A DNA stretch of 64,000 nt. Source: Cryptomeria japonica (Eukaryota; Streptophyta; Pinopsida; Cupressales; Cupressaceae). The notes beneath the pieces were generated by a model, which had not been told where the DNA came from, did no database searches, and saw only the letters and a list, made by a program, of their open reading frames with translations. This document shows, piece after piece, positions 36,001 to 47,907 of this stretch. Both the position numbers and the translations under genes were made by a program. The stretch lies in the NCBI RefSeq assembly GCF_030272615.1, contig NC_081406.1, positions 183,643,770 through 183,707,769 on the forward strand, read 5' to 3'. Position 1 is the first letter of the stretch; every line of letters begins with the position of its first letter.

Positions 36001-36458
36001 TTCTTACATACCATAGTTGAAGGCTTTAAGGCCATATTTGAAATGACCAATAAATTTTTTACTATTCACGGGATGTATACATAGAGAATTGATAATGAAC
36101 TCAAAGGTGTTCATTTCCTGGTCACCAATCACATGCCTAATTTGTTTGATAGAGAGAGAAGCAAAATAGAGGGAGAAAAGGTCCTGAAGTCCAAGACAAA
36201 ATAGGAAACTAACATTAGAACAATTTAGAGCCAGATGTTTTCAGATATAATTTTAGATGATTTACAACTCATCAAGAAATAAGGATCATACATGGATGAA
36301 CTCTCAAGGTTTTATAGTGGTATGACCAGAATGGAGGCTATCATATCATAAATTGAAGACAACAACTAACAACAGCATCCCAAGGCTCTCTAGGACCTCA
36401 AGCAACATGGATTTGAATATTTCCAATCCTTTCCTCCTCCCTTTTCTATGTTTTAATG
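33006..36458 (+). pseudogene. Long decayed ORF, ~1,150 codons, family not recognised
   Basis: ATG 33006 opens MAESSSLGKRNFF. The frame can be followed with many in-frame stops to 33674, then in a second frame over 33675-35157 (309 codons open at 34231-35157), then in a third frame to about 36458. The N-terminal part has SEGGRLIEITRDVINEVFML and YELDMEYKKNELLYRRKLA, the middle a charged KRKERWYKIQYEENRRRKKD, then a Pro/Ser-rich linker (PSPSI-like), and the C-terminal third is helical (VALKAEEEVNILKERVTTL). Most stops fit CAA/CAG to TAA/TAG changes. The layout recalls large plant mobile-domain or accessory ORFs carried by plant retroelements, but I see no diagnostic motif. It is inserted in a gypsy element on the opposite strand. 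Confidence 0.6.
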
Positions 36459-37480
36459 AATTTAATTTTTTGAATTTTCAAATTCACAATTTCTTGCCTT
36501 TTTGTAATCTTGATTTTTCTTTTCTTCTTCTCAGTTAAAAAATATATGATGGTGCACTTCTTGATTGAATTGCTAGTCTTTTCTTCTTCTCGGTTAAAAA
36601 ATATATGATGGTGTACTTCTTGATTGAATTGCTAGTCTTTTCTTCTACCTCAAATATTTTTATCTCTATCTTGTATATTTATTGCATATCTTTTAGAAGA
36701 GATCATAAGCTTCTCTTTGTCACTATGTATTAAACAGGTTTGCAGGGTTATCACACATTTTAATCTAATAAGGGAGCTTGAATGAAGAAAAGGAGGATTC
36801 CATATCATCTCCAACATCTACTACCTACGGAGGAAGATAAATTAATGTATGTCTGTGTCAGAAGGATGAAAAGTTTTTTGTCTTTTTCCTGTCAGTCAGT
36901 CACCTACATTTTGAAATTGTAAAAGGCCTAAAGCTTGTTGCATCCTTATTTTCTAGAAAAGGATAATCAAGGCCTTGTATTTCTCCTTCTATCTCGAAAT
37001 AAAATATAGACAACTATCTCTAAGAGAATATTGCATGCTTATTTTTCACCAAGGCTGAATAGTATGCAATAGTTATATAGAAGTTTGCAATACAATACTA
37101 TGATTATATGTGTCCTACTTGCAGTGAATCTTGCAAAGGATCATGTATACAATTTTTGCATATGTAAAACACCTTGAAATACAATTAAATGATTTCAAAT
37201 TTTTTCTCTTACTTGTTATCCAGAGTCTCGTATGAATTAATAAAATCAAGGGTTTTGAATTCATATCTCTTCATTGTGTTGATTGAGTGTGAATGAATTT
37301 TAGCTTCTTCTAAAGTAGGAGATTAAATTTGTTGATCTTTATTCAAAGGATTCTATGTAGAGAGCAAGTAGTGAATTACAATTGATAAATTCATCTTTTG
37401 TTATGGCTAATACCAGGTATTAATCACACTAGGCCCAAGGCAGTGCAGAGAATTGCATATTTTTTCATTGTAATAATGGT
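36459..37480 (+). other. 3' non-coding flank of the long decayed ORF
   Basis: AT-rich with no gene. It contains a 59-bp tandem duplication at 36519-36636 (unit starts CTTTTCTTCTTCTC at 36519 and 36578). Confidence 0.5.
36519..36636. repeat. 59-bp tandem duplication
   Basis: Two near-identical 59-bp copies beginning at 36519 and 36578; a third partial start is at 36637. Confidence 0.9.
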
Positions 37481-37486
37481 TCATCT

Positions 37487-37560
37487 AATGCATAGCCCAA
37501 TGGACAAGGCACTGGTCATAATATTGTGCTGCTAACTGTAATAAGGAGAAAAATTTAATC
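37487..37560 (+). other. tRNA-Arg-like fragment (possible SINE head or tRNA relic)
   Basis: TAGCCCAATGGACAAGGC at 37493, continuing ACTGGTC, closely resembles the D-arm and A-box portion of plant tRNA-Arg (GCCCAATGGATAAGGCGCTG type). The rest of the tRNA, including a B box, is not recognisable, so it is not a functional tRNA. A tRNA-derived SINE head is the main alternative. Confidence 0.35.
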
Positions 37561-37829
37561 AAAGCAACACAACAATTATTATATTTTACAAGTCTTTCAT
37601 TTTCAAGTTTATAGGATAATCCAATTCTCATTGTGATCAGAATTATACTAGGATGAAGGCAACATCCCATGAGGTTTCAAGATCATTGATTCACATAGTA
37701 GTCTGAGAACATATTCGTTATAGCATCATATCAACCTGAAGGGATTAATAATGCTACTATAAGGGATACCCACCTTGGTCCTATAGAGCCTAAAGTGTAG
37801 AGAGTGTGATTAGTTTATTATCCCCAGTC

Positions 37830-38985
37830 ATCACTCTATCAATTGGACCACTGATCCAAGGCCTTGAAGATTGAGATTGGCCTCTCATAGAGGATCTTTG
37901 GAGTAATCAATTGAGAACACCAATAAATTCATCATGATTTTCTTATTACTCTCCTCATTGGTCTTGATCATAAGAGAAACTATATCGATGTCACTAGAAG
38001 GACACTCAGCAATGAGAGTTCTTGATTTTTTTAATATTTTCTTAGAGCCTCGAGACGTAGAGGGTTTGAGATCCCAAAAAGTCTTTATCCATGCTTTACC
38101 ACTATCTTTCTTATCTTGGGGTATATAATCTGATGATGCTAGACCAACTTTGAATAACTCTCTAAACTTTTCTTTTGTTGTAGGTTTGCTAGGTTCTCTG
38201 AACGTTTCTTCAAGCTCATATTCATTGGATGATTTATCAGTATCCCATTCCCTTTCATTTGATTCTATTGAAAAATGGTATTTTTTAGGTTTTTCATTGG
38301 TGGAAGTGGGATAAGCAATTTATAATGATTCTTGGGAATGAAGACCATGTAACGTCAATGGTGCAAAGCCAAGCCCCTTTTTCCTCTATATCTTTGGTAC
38401 TAGCTCGGGTTGTAATGGTTCCATAATGCCTTTCTTTTGTAATCCAAGGGGACCTTTTCCATCATATCCCATCTATTACAAGAACGTAATACCTTTTCCA
38501 TAATTTTTAACTGGTATTCTAATGTGGTCTTGATTAGACTATTCCTCTTGTTCTTTGTAGATCATCTTGTATAGGTTTTCTTCTTCTTCCATTTCACCCC
38601 ATCTTGTGGAAGTGGTGGCATCCCATTTTATGATTATTGTTTATATCTACTTTAATGGATGTGGTCTAGCATAAATATTAGTGAATTCCACTAAATGCCT
38701 TAGGTACATGGTTTGGTTGAGATCGTACTCTCTCATATCTTTGTCCTTGAATTTTCCTTTGATCTCTGATTTCTTTGAAGTGGAAGACTTTAGTGATTCA
38801 GGATCAGGGTATGTTGGGTTAGCTTCCCAATTTATAGGGACTATTGTCTCAGGTATTGGTCAAACATTATTGGAGTATATGTATGGGTTTGGATCGCCTT
38901 TAACCATGACTTTGGTTCCATAATATGGGAACTTGATGCATTGATGGTAAGTTGAAATAACTAGTTTTATAACATGTATCCATGG
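37830..38985 (-). pseudogene. Ty3/gypsy region between protease and RT, decayed
   Basis: Minus-strand frames with stops: DLKPSTSRGSKKILKKSRTL and LIAECPSSDIDIVSL near 38130-37930. This is the poorly conserved stretch after the protease. It ends where the insertion carrying the long decayed ORF begins. Confidence 0.5.
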
Positions 38986-39542
38986 TCATCCCAAAAGTAT
39001 GATGTATGTGAAATTAGGATCAAGGACTTGGAAATCCACATCTCTCACTATTAGCCCAACTTGAAGAGGTAGAGTGATTGCTTCTTTGGATGAGAATTCC
39101 TCATCATCATATGCCTTTATAGTGATGCTCTTTCTAGAGTCCACAATGTTTTCAAAGAATCCCAATGCTAAGACAACTTTCAAAGTGAAAATATTGAGAC
39201 CTTCTCTTCCATCTATCAAGACTCATTTTATGTGATGTTTATGGAGGAAAGATTCAACGTGAAGTGATGCATTGTGTGGTTGTTTTGGAGATGTCTCATT
39301 TACTTTAGTGAATGTAAGGCAATGAGTACAAAGGTGTACCACCATGGCTTGGAACTGTTCCATGTGTAGATCGATAATATGAATGTCTCTTGTAAGATCT
39401 TGTCCAAAATTACTTTATGCGAAGGTGAAATGCACAAAAGTTCTAGGATTGAAATGAGTGGACGTGTCTTTCCCAATTGGTGTATAAGGTCATATTGGTT
39501 GTTAGATGATGAATTATTTTTGGATATAGCACCTTGTAACAT
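38986..39542 (-). pseudogene. Ty3/gypsy protease, damaged
   Basis: In 39219-38986 the active-site region reads LIDGREGLNIF, where the sister copies at 49.7 and 56.8 kb read LIDGGVGLNI or LIDGGVGFNI, so Gly is replaced next to the catalytic Asp. Flanking KSITIKAYDDEEFSSKEAIT and QVLDPNFTYIILLG match the sisters. The upstream linker (39542-39300) has ISILELLCISPSHKVILDK. Confidence 0.82.
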
Positions 39543-39551
39543 AACTATACT

Positions 39552-41050
39552 CTATCTAGTAGTGACATTACATTCGGTGGCTTTCCCTTTTATGATTATG
39601 GTAGACACGTGATTTTCCACTTCAATAATGTGATTCACAGTATAGTCATAGACCGCATTAGTGTAATTGGCATTGTTGTCTATTTTAGGGGCCTTTCCCT
39701 TATCATGTTTTTGAAATGGTTCCTTGAACATCACATGTTTTTCATTGGAAGAGTGACCCTCAACTTCAATTATGCCATTTCCAATAAGGTCTTGAATGAT
39801 ATTCTTCAATTTATGCCAATTTCTAGTCTTATGGCCCTTGCTCTTGTGATATTCACAAAACTCATTGTCATTCCACCATGAAGGTTTTACCCTTTGCTCA
39901 AATGGGTGATTATTTGGTATAATGATGAGCTTATTGGAAACAAATTTCTTCAATGCAGATTAAATTGGTTCTCCCAAAGGTGTGTACTTCCTTGGAGGTC
40001 TTGGTGCCCTTTGATTATTAACTCGATTATTAGATGAGCTAGAACCAAGGAAAATTACCATTGGTTTGACCATATTTGCATCAATAACCCCATCATTAAT
40101 GGTATTCTTATTTTTGTTACAAAATTGGGGTTTTTATTTTTACACTAGCTTCATCTTTGTTCTCTTTAAATAACATGATAGTGCCTTGCTTAATGAGGAC
40201 CTTCTCAATAGATTGACCCTTTTCAATAACTTATTGGAATTTAGATAAACATGCTTTACAAAGATCATATCCAATCTCTTTACTCACATTTTTGGTAAAC
40301 ATCTCAATCGTTTGTTTTTGTAGAAGGTGACAAGGGCATCAGCTAGCTAAGCCTCTCCATCTTTGCAAAAATGATGCAAAAGGTTCACCATTTTGCTGTT
40401 TGGTGTTGCATAATGTTGTCACTAAAATTGACACTAAATGTTTTATTAAAAATGTTGTATAAAGGTCTCTGCCGATTCGCCCCATGATTTGATTCCAAGT
40501 GGTAACTATAAAAACTACTCCATGGCTTGTCCCTCAACTTTGTGGGAATAATCTCATCAAAAAAGAGTCCTCTTGAGAAACCTCTATGCAAGCCATGCAA
40601 AATTATCTAATATGTGACTTTGGATCTCTGTTTCCTTTATATTTATCAAACTTAGGTACCACAAAGTGAGGAGGAAAAGGTGGTATAGGTATGATTCTAT
40701 GAAAAGGATAAGGACAAATTTCCTCAATTTTATAATTATTTGCAAGCATTCGCATACTTGCCATTTATTGTTGTAGTTCCTTAATTTGTTGTTGCAAATA
40801 ATTACTAGTTTGTGTCCTATTTCTTTGAGCTATGCCTATGCCTAAGCCATTGAGAGGAGGAGGAGGGATGCATTGCATGCAAAGATGATATTGGTCATAT
40901 ATGTGTTCAAGTGGTGGAGGAATGTACTTGTTTTACCCACTTAATATGTAATTTTGATGAGGTGCACTAGGCCTCAGTCAGTGTATACATCATGACCATG
41001 TGTATAATTGGTATTATAAGTGTGATCCTAGGTCTGGTCATCAAATATGA
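39552..41050 (-). pseudogene. gag: Ty3/gypsy gag (copy 1), decayed
   Basis: The knuckle region reads FCEYHKSKGHKTRNWHKLKN. The CX2HX4HX4C pattern of the sisters has Trp in place of the last Cys. Further upstream the gag body is fragmented, with short readable pieces towards 41050 and stops throughout. The 5' end is lost at a junction near 41101-41119, where an LTR of another element begins, so there is no PBS or own 5' LTR. Confidence 0.8.
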
Positions 41051-41118
41051 CATGTGGTCTATTTCATCTACTATTGTGTTGATGAATTGAGGAAGAGGCA
41101 TTAAAAATTGGTTTCAAA

Positions 41119-42199
41119 ATATGGGTCTCCTTCTTTCTTAGTTGAAAATTGGATGAAAATTATGAAATTAAGGCAAAAGTATGAATAATTGAAGTCAACC
41201 GTCAAAAACAAACTACTACAGATATCCCATAGAGTCATGAACTGATATTTGGGCAAAATAAGATATTTAGAACATGTTCCCAAAAGTTTAGGCTGATTTT
41301 TGGGGACTAGGTAGTACAAATTCACCGTGGTCCTTCAAATTTTCCTCCATCGAAGGTGAACCTATTTGTCACTGTCGAATACCAAAATTCCCAAGTATAA
41401 CTCCTAAGCCTATTACCTACACACATAAAATAAAGGAAATAGGGTTGTGCATAGGGGTTTGCCTTAGGCCAAACCTCGGTTTAGGAATTAAGCTTGAATA
41501 AAATAAAGCAAATATTGAAATCAATGCTAAGGAGATATACCTCATATTTGTAAATATTGATGATGATGCAATGATTTCTTAATGTAATCACAAATGTTGA
41601 ATGTAATGGCATGACAAACACATGAACATGAAAAAACCTAATCACACATGCATCCTCGCATGAAGGTTGATGTAATTTTACCCTACAATGATTAAATGAT
41701 GAAATGCAACCTTGAATCTCTAAAAATGTTTGATGATGAATGCTTCATTGATGCGCAAATGATATAGATAGGGTATTAGGTTGCATCTTAGGTTTTTGAA
41801 ATGAATTGATAGGATTTATTTATATAGGGTTCCCTAGTTAATTTATCAATTAGGCCGGCCTCCAACAATCAAGTGTAGCCATGGGGACCAAATGACATCG
41901 GGGAGATAGAGAACTTCCCTTATTTCAAATTGGGGCTTGTTTAAGTGGGACCGAAGCATTTTGGGGAACCTTGGTCCAGAAAAATGTGCTCCATGCCTTA
42001 CTCCTCCAACAAATTGAACTTTCCAATCAGTAAATAAGGAAGGGACCTCTTAAGAGGGGGCCCACTCAATGGTGTTCATGACATCATGGGTTGGAAATGA
42101 GCCAAAACGGGCCTAGAGAGGGGATGGAGATAGGACATGCTAAAGTAGGAGCACAAACACAAGGTGTAAATTGGACCAGTTACAATTTATGATGTTATA
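41119..42199 (-). mobile_element. LTR, probable truncated 5' LTR of the ~19.8-kb element
   Basis: Direct repeat, same orientation, of 22579-23651, including the GGTCTCC end, the TATA region (TTTATATAGGG, about 41816-41828) and the TGTAGCAT-type start (TATAACATC here, by decay). The part matching 22418-22579 is missing at its left end and no PBS follows, so it is truncated there. Confidence 0.62.
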
Positions 42200-42363
42200 G
42201 GTATAGGAATTTCCTTGTCCTTGCACCATGACAAATGACTCAATGTTTTTTTCTTTTGATCAATGAAGAGAGGTACCCCCATTTCGGTAGTACTCATCTA
42301 TTTAAAAAATGGTATATGTAATTATGTATACATGTGTGTGTGTGTGTAATTATGTATACATAC

Positions 42364-42365
<2 letters not shown>

Positions 42366-42437
<72 letters not shown>
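42366..42437. repeat. (TG)n microsatellite
   Basis: About 36 uninterrupted TG units, preceded by a shorter TG run at 42332. Confidence 0.95.
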
Positions 42438-42439
<2 letters not shown>

Positions 42440-42756
42440 TATGTATACATATATAATGAAACCCTCAATGACACACTGAAACCCTCGAGTAAACGAAATC
42501 ATTAAAAACTTTTAGAATGCATGATGTGTAACGGTGAAATCGATCAAAATATTATAACGGTAACTTTGTATATTTAAACCCTACATGAAATCATATTATT
42601 TATGTGAATTTTACAAAATTAGTGTCATTATTTTCACATTATAAAGTGAGAGACATCATTGAAATGAAACACTCAATGCCATAGAGAGAAATGATGGGAA
42701 AAAAGAACTGCAAGTATGAAGGAGCAAAAATCGATCATTGAACATCCAATGATTTC

Positions 42757-42758
<2 letters not shown>

Positions 42759-42787
<29 letters not shown>

Positions 42788-42820
42788 TGTATGTATGTAT
42801 GTAGGTATGTATGTATTTGA
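42759..42820. repeat. (GTAT)n microsatellite
   Basis: About 14 GTAT units with one GTAG variant. Confidence 0.95.
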
Positions 42821-43027
42821 ATTTTATCCTCACCTTGGCATCCTGTCTTTCAGTGCCTGATGTCTGCTTTGATTCTGATCACAACACCCTGAAAGTTGCA
42901 TTTTTGACTCCCTTTTTGTCCCCTGTTCAAATCCGAGTCTTGATTAACAAGACCAAGGTGCCCCACTACCTTGGTCCTCCTAATCAGGACCCAAATCCCA
43001 TTAATAGTCACTTCAAGTGGGTGGGAA

Positions 43028-46000
43028 TGTAGTGCCACTCCCTGATTCATCTTGTCTTTTTGTACATCAAAGGATTATATTGATCTAGCTTAGTCTATTT
43101 TATGATGATTTGATGGTATCATGCTATATACTAACCCTATTTCATAATTTTATTGGATATGAAGATGGATCTATATTTGATGATTTATATGTGTTCATTA
43201 TTCATGATGGATCATATTGCTTATGGGATATAGTGTCCCTCCCTGGCTCACCTTGTATTTTGTGTATCAAAGGATTTTATTTCCCTAGCTTAGTCTATCT
43301 TATGAAGATTTGATTGTATCATTCTATGTACTAACCCTACTTTATGATGATGATTCTATGAGATGTATTTGCATTGTGTGATTGTCTTCGTGAAAGGGAT
43401 GATGCCTTATCACTCATTGTGAGCATGATAAGGTGTTGCGATTCTCTTTCACTTGTCTATTATTATGATATTGTATATGTATTGTTTCATGTTCATTGGT
43501 GGATGCAGGATTGTAGGTACCGGACATTGACTCCACCTGGTCTCATAGGTCTGAGCATGTCCTAATCCCAATCACAATTGTTGGAGATGACTTGGTTTTC
43601 CCTCACCCACTCATGGTCTAGTATGTTCACCTTGTCAGTATTGATGGGTGTAAGTGTTGTCCAGTCTTGAGTCGATATCTCGTTCTATCTATGTGCAGCT
43701 GGTTATGTGTGTGTGTATGATTTACCATTGATTGGATTAAATATGCTATGGTTGGATAATGTTTATTTAATTAAAATTAATTAATGTTGAGTAATAGTTA
43801 TTAAAGTTATAATTAATCAATTAATTAATGGATATTTAATTTATTATTATTGAATTTATTAATGTTTGATTTATTAATTAATTGGTTTTATTTTGGATTT
43901 AATTGAATTATTGACTATTGTTTTATTTAATTAATGTTATCCTTTGATTTTATTTATTGTTGATTGACTTATTTTAAATTATTTTAGATATAGTTCTATT
44001 AAGTTGATTTTGATTAATTAATAATTATAAAAGTATAAAGCCTATTTCTATTTCTACACTCTTAAAAAGTAATAATATTATTATTTTGCTTTTACTATCA
44101 ATGGGAGGTGTCAAAATAAAATAAAGTTAATCTTACCTACCCTCCTAATTGATTGGGTGAATTTGCAATAATAGGTAAGAAATATAATAAAATATTCTTA
44201 GCTTGGAACTATACAAGATAGGTTAGAAATATTGATTTTTGGATTTTTTTGATTGGCTGGGATTTTTGCATAGTTTGTTGTGTATTTTCTATTTATTTCA
44301 AATTTTTGGATGGTTGTTGGGTTACCAGTCGACAGGATTTTGATTGAAGCTTTGAGATTTTGACTTGGATCTTGGTTTTCAATTGGATTTTGGAAGCTTG
44401 GATCAAGTGGAAGCTCTTTTTTAGTTTTCATCCTTGGGTTTGCGATCTCCAGGTTGAAGTTCTTTCATTTTTAGATTTTCTGAAATTTTGTCTTCTCTAT
44501 GTCTTCCCGTGAAAATGATTTGTTTGTGATTGTTGAATGGATGGGGAAAAGAAAGAAATTATAGCTTAAATCCTTTGGAATTAAATGAATAAAATGGGGA
44601 AATTGCAGATTGCTCCTTATGTTTGAGTGAGATTCTTCAGTTGATTTGTCCGTGTAACTGAATAGTGGATAAATGCATATATGTATTTACATTTTTTGTG
44701 TGTTTGTAGAATGTTCATTTGGGTATTATACTCCTTGTGAACTCCTTGTTGTAATAGGGGATGGTTTTTCTATGTCTTGAGTGCTTCTGTGACTATTTAA
44801 GAGCTCATGAAGCTCCCTGTGACTATCTGTGGTGTGTTTCAGTTTATTGTAGTCATGTTGCAAGTGTGTTTGGGTGTTTGGAGTTGCATTTGTTAACTCC
44901 ATTTGGCCTATGTAGAGTTAGAGTTATCTCCCATGCACCTAGACTCCCAAAATATAGTTTTGGCCAAGTTGCTTATCCATTGAGTTGAAAACTCATTCTT
45001 GTAAGTTGCATTTGATGCGTAAACCATGTGTATACCCTTTTTTATGCTTATCCAACCTCCTAGTCATACCCTTGAGGTTGTGTTTGTCTCTTAAGTCAAT
45101 ATGGGCAGTCTCCTTACCTTCAGGATCCCTCAAACTTGAGATATTGCACACTTTACCAGAAATGCCACCATACTAACCAGTAATTCTACCATATAAATTA
45201 GGAATGCCACTATACATACTAGAAATGCCATAGTTCAAACCCAGAGAGATGACAAATTGACCAGGAGAGCTAACCTTCAAACTGAGAAAGCTAACCTAGA
45301 AGCCTAAAACACTAACCAATGGACCCAAAAAGTTGTGCAATCAACCAAAAATGCTATGAAATGTTCTATAAATGCTACCCTACTAGCCAAAAATGCTAAC
45401 CCACATACTAAGAGAGCTAAACTACTCTACAAGGACTATAAAGGTCAATTTTAGTGTTGTAAAGTCCTAGTTTGGATTGTGTGATGTTCGCAGAGGCATG
45501 CAAAGTCTATGTTGACTAATTTAAGTGATTCGTGATATTCTATGATGTATCATGATTTATTTTGTGCTCTACTAAGTAGGATTATGCCCTACCATTAAGG
45601 AGTTTCCTTATGCAGAAGTTGCTCCAGCAAGAGGTCGTTGCCTTGTTGTTTGAGGATTGCTTATATGGCTCCAGTGGGATGTTTTGTACCTCATTGTTGA
45701 GGATTTTTACTAATTCATGATGTGGTTATGTTTCATTTTCTTGCATTGGTACTATACCTATGAGGCATTGGTGAAGGCCCTATGCTTGTAAAGGTTCATA
45801 TATATGCTCTATGTGTAGTATGTTCTTAGTGATGTTATGTGATCTTGAAAGTATTTTGTGAGCATTATTTATGTGTTGTGATTTCATTTTATGTGTTACC
45901 CTATGGCTTGGAATATGATTAGGGGGAGTGGACTTCCTTGTGATGACCAAGGTCACGTGAGTTAGGTTGCTTGGCACCTAGACCGCCAGGGCACAATGGA

Positions 46001-47278
46001 AGTTTTCCTTTATTTAATTTAATGATAACATTCAATAATTTATTGGGTTGGGTTTCACCTAATAAGATAATTCTATTTGATTGGGCCATATGAGATGGCA
46101 AGTCAATCTGCTTTGTACTCACATAGGTTGAGATGGCTCCACATGTATGTTAAGGGATTGATTTCACCCTTCTTTTGTGAGGGTAGCATGTATGACTATT
46201 AGGAGTATGGGTTGCTCTTCTTTGTGAGGATAGCATACATGTCTACTATGGCTGCATATTTACCTTCTTTGTGAGGATAGCACGTAGCAGCGTGACTAGT
46301 AAGGATGACCGTATTCCCTTCTATATGAGGACATTATGTGATGCCACTACATTCCTACATGTGACCATGTCCATATGCCATGATTTATTGTACACCTCTG
46401 AAAGAGTTTATTTTTTACTTTTAGCCTTGTATTGTCATGTGACTATTGTTGGGTTGAGTTCATTATGTGCTATGATGAGTCCCATGGTTGTTAGGTGTCA
46501 ACCTAGGTCTTGAGTGAGTGTTGGAGCTCCATGTCATTTCCTAGCACTAGGGGTGGTTCCTATTTTGTTCCACATGGTTGGGTAGTTTGATTCCTTCTCT
46601 CATTGGGATATTCATCATTGGATGCTACATGTGTGGACTTGGATTCCTATTATCTCTTCATGTGGATGTATATTAGAATATAGTCTATGTAATTATGATT
46701 GTTATGATGCGGTATTTAACTCAAAAGGATGTAATTGTAAAGGAAGCCATGTAACCAATAACTTGGAATATGTGTAATGAGACTTGTAGAAGATTTATTT
46801 AGAAATAAGATATATAGGATAAGATTATTGTAAATGGATATTCATGATGAGTTTAATTTCTAGCTAGCAGGAATTAAATGATTACAATGATTGTGTATAT
46901 CTTGTGGATGGTAGTGAATATAATAATGATCGTGTATGCCTTGATTTGAAAGATGTCAATCCTTAGTGTCAGTTACTCTTGGCATATGCAAATGAATGAG
47001 TAGTTGTAGATTTGTATGGATTCAACTATTCTCTATTATGTGTTTGAGTTATGGAGTTGATTTCTATCCATTAGGTTTAATATTGTATCATGTTGATTTG
47101 CTAAATGTGGATACAAAATATGTGCTCTTGTGATTCATAATATTTGGTAATATGATGTTGAAAGATTATGACCTTGGAATGTATTAAGATAATGTTATTC
47201 CATGTGATCTATATTATGGAAGTGTTCATTAGGAATGGGTTTGAGTTAGATTATTTATGTGTTAAGAAGAGTTATTAC
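43028..47278 (+). mobile_element. Large LTR (>4.2 kb), 3' end cut off
   Basis: Begins TGTAGTGCCACTCCC after a possible polypurine tract. It shares long stretches with 61435-64000: GATTCTC(T)TCACTTG near 43440 and 61858, and TCTGAG(C)ATGTCC near 43550. It also shares short motifs with the minus-strand solo LTR 7844-11278. Its first ~200 bp are partly duplicated (TAGTGCCACTCCC at 43030, TAGTGTCCCTCCC at 43231). A degenerate AAATGCTAAC-type array lies at 45160-45450. The end is interrupted at 47278 by another LTR. Scattered ORFs have no recognisable domain. Confidence 0.65.
45160..45450 (+). repeat. Degenerate AAATGCTAACC array in the large LTR
   Basis: About a dozen variants such as GAAATGCCACC, AGAGCTAACC and AAAATGCTACCC at 15-30 bp spacing. 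Related in form to the arrays at 59.6, 60.9 and 63.5 kb. Confidence 0.6.
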
Positions 47279-47907
47279 TGTATACACCTAAAAATGGTCT
47301 GAAGATAATTAATTAAATAAGCAATTATATAATTAATCCCCCTTCCCAATTTAATTGAATTCATTAGCAATTTGATTAAATTCTCCCATTCATCTACTTA
47401 TTAATAAATCTAAGGATTTATTTAATAGGTTCATTTCAATAGTCCCCTTTGATTCATTCCTTCTAATCCCCTAATTAATTAAAACAGATCAATTTATGAG
47501 TTGTTGAAAGTTAATTAGCCTTTTCCTAATATTTCAATTTTTAAATTCAAATTACCTACATGCATCCTAACTTCTAACCACCTCCTAACCATCCTCTAAC
47601 CTCAACCATTCCACCTAACCCTGGGTTTAACTAACCATGTCCTATCTTGCATATCCTAACCTCTTTATCCTAACCTCCTATGGGTTGGATATTCTCCCCT
47701 TGAAACACAATTTGACCCTTGATATCTTTAGATTCAATCTTGACCGTTGATTCCTGCTACCTCAGCTTTGGCCTTGGAATATCTATAAATATCCCCCATT
47801 TCGGAGCACAAAGGATCCCATCTCATATCAATTTAGGCATTGTTACTATAGGCATATCCATTCCAGCATATCATTTAAGAATTGTTATTATTGGCATGCT
47901 TGTGAAG
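47279..47907 (+). mobile_element. Gypsy LTR, plus orientation, left arm of a palindrome
   Basis: Starts TGTATACACCTAAAAATGG and is nearly the reverse complement of 48220-48967, apart from deletions such as one of roughly 130 bp. TATA box CTATAAATAT at 47783-47792. Truncated where the facing LTR begins. Confidence 0.8.

Larger units (their letters stand above)
42200..43027. other. Spacer with (TG)n and (GTAT)n
   Basis: (TG)n at 42366-42437 and (GTAT)n at 42759-42820. The segment 42821-43027 is less AT-rich and could encode VRINKTK-like peptides on either strand, but I recognise no family. AAGTGGGTGGGAA directly before 43028 may be a polypurine tract. Confidence 0.45.

Noticed and set aside
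42811-43032. 73-codon ORF before the large LTR
   Set aside because: Could be the end of an internal region, but no domain is recognisable and the frame runs into the LTR start; kept only as spacer.
44761-45176. Cys-rich small ORFs in the large LTR
   Set aside because: No conserved domain, not conserved as frames in the matching LTR, and flanked by LTR sequence.
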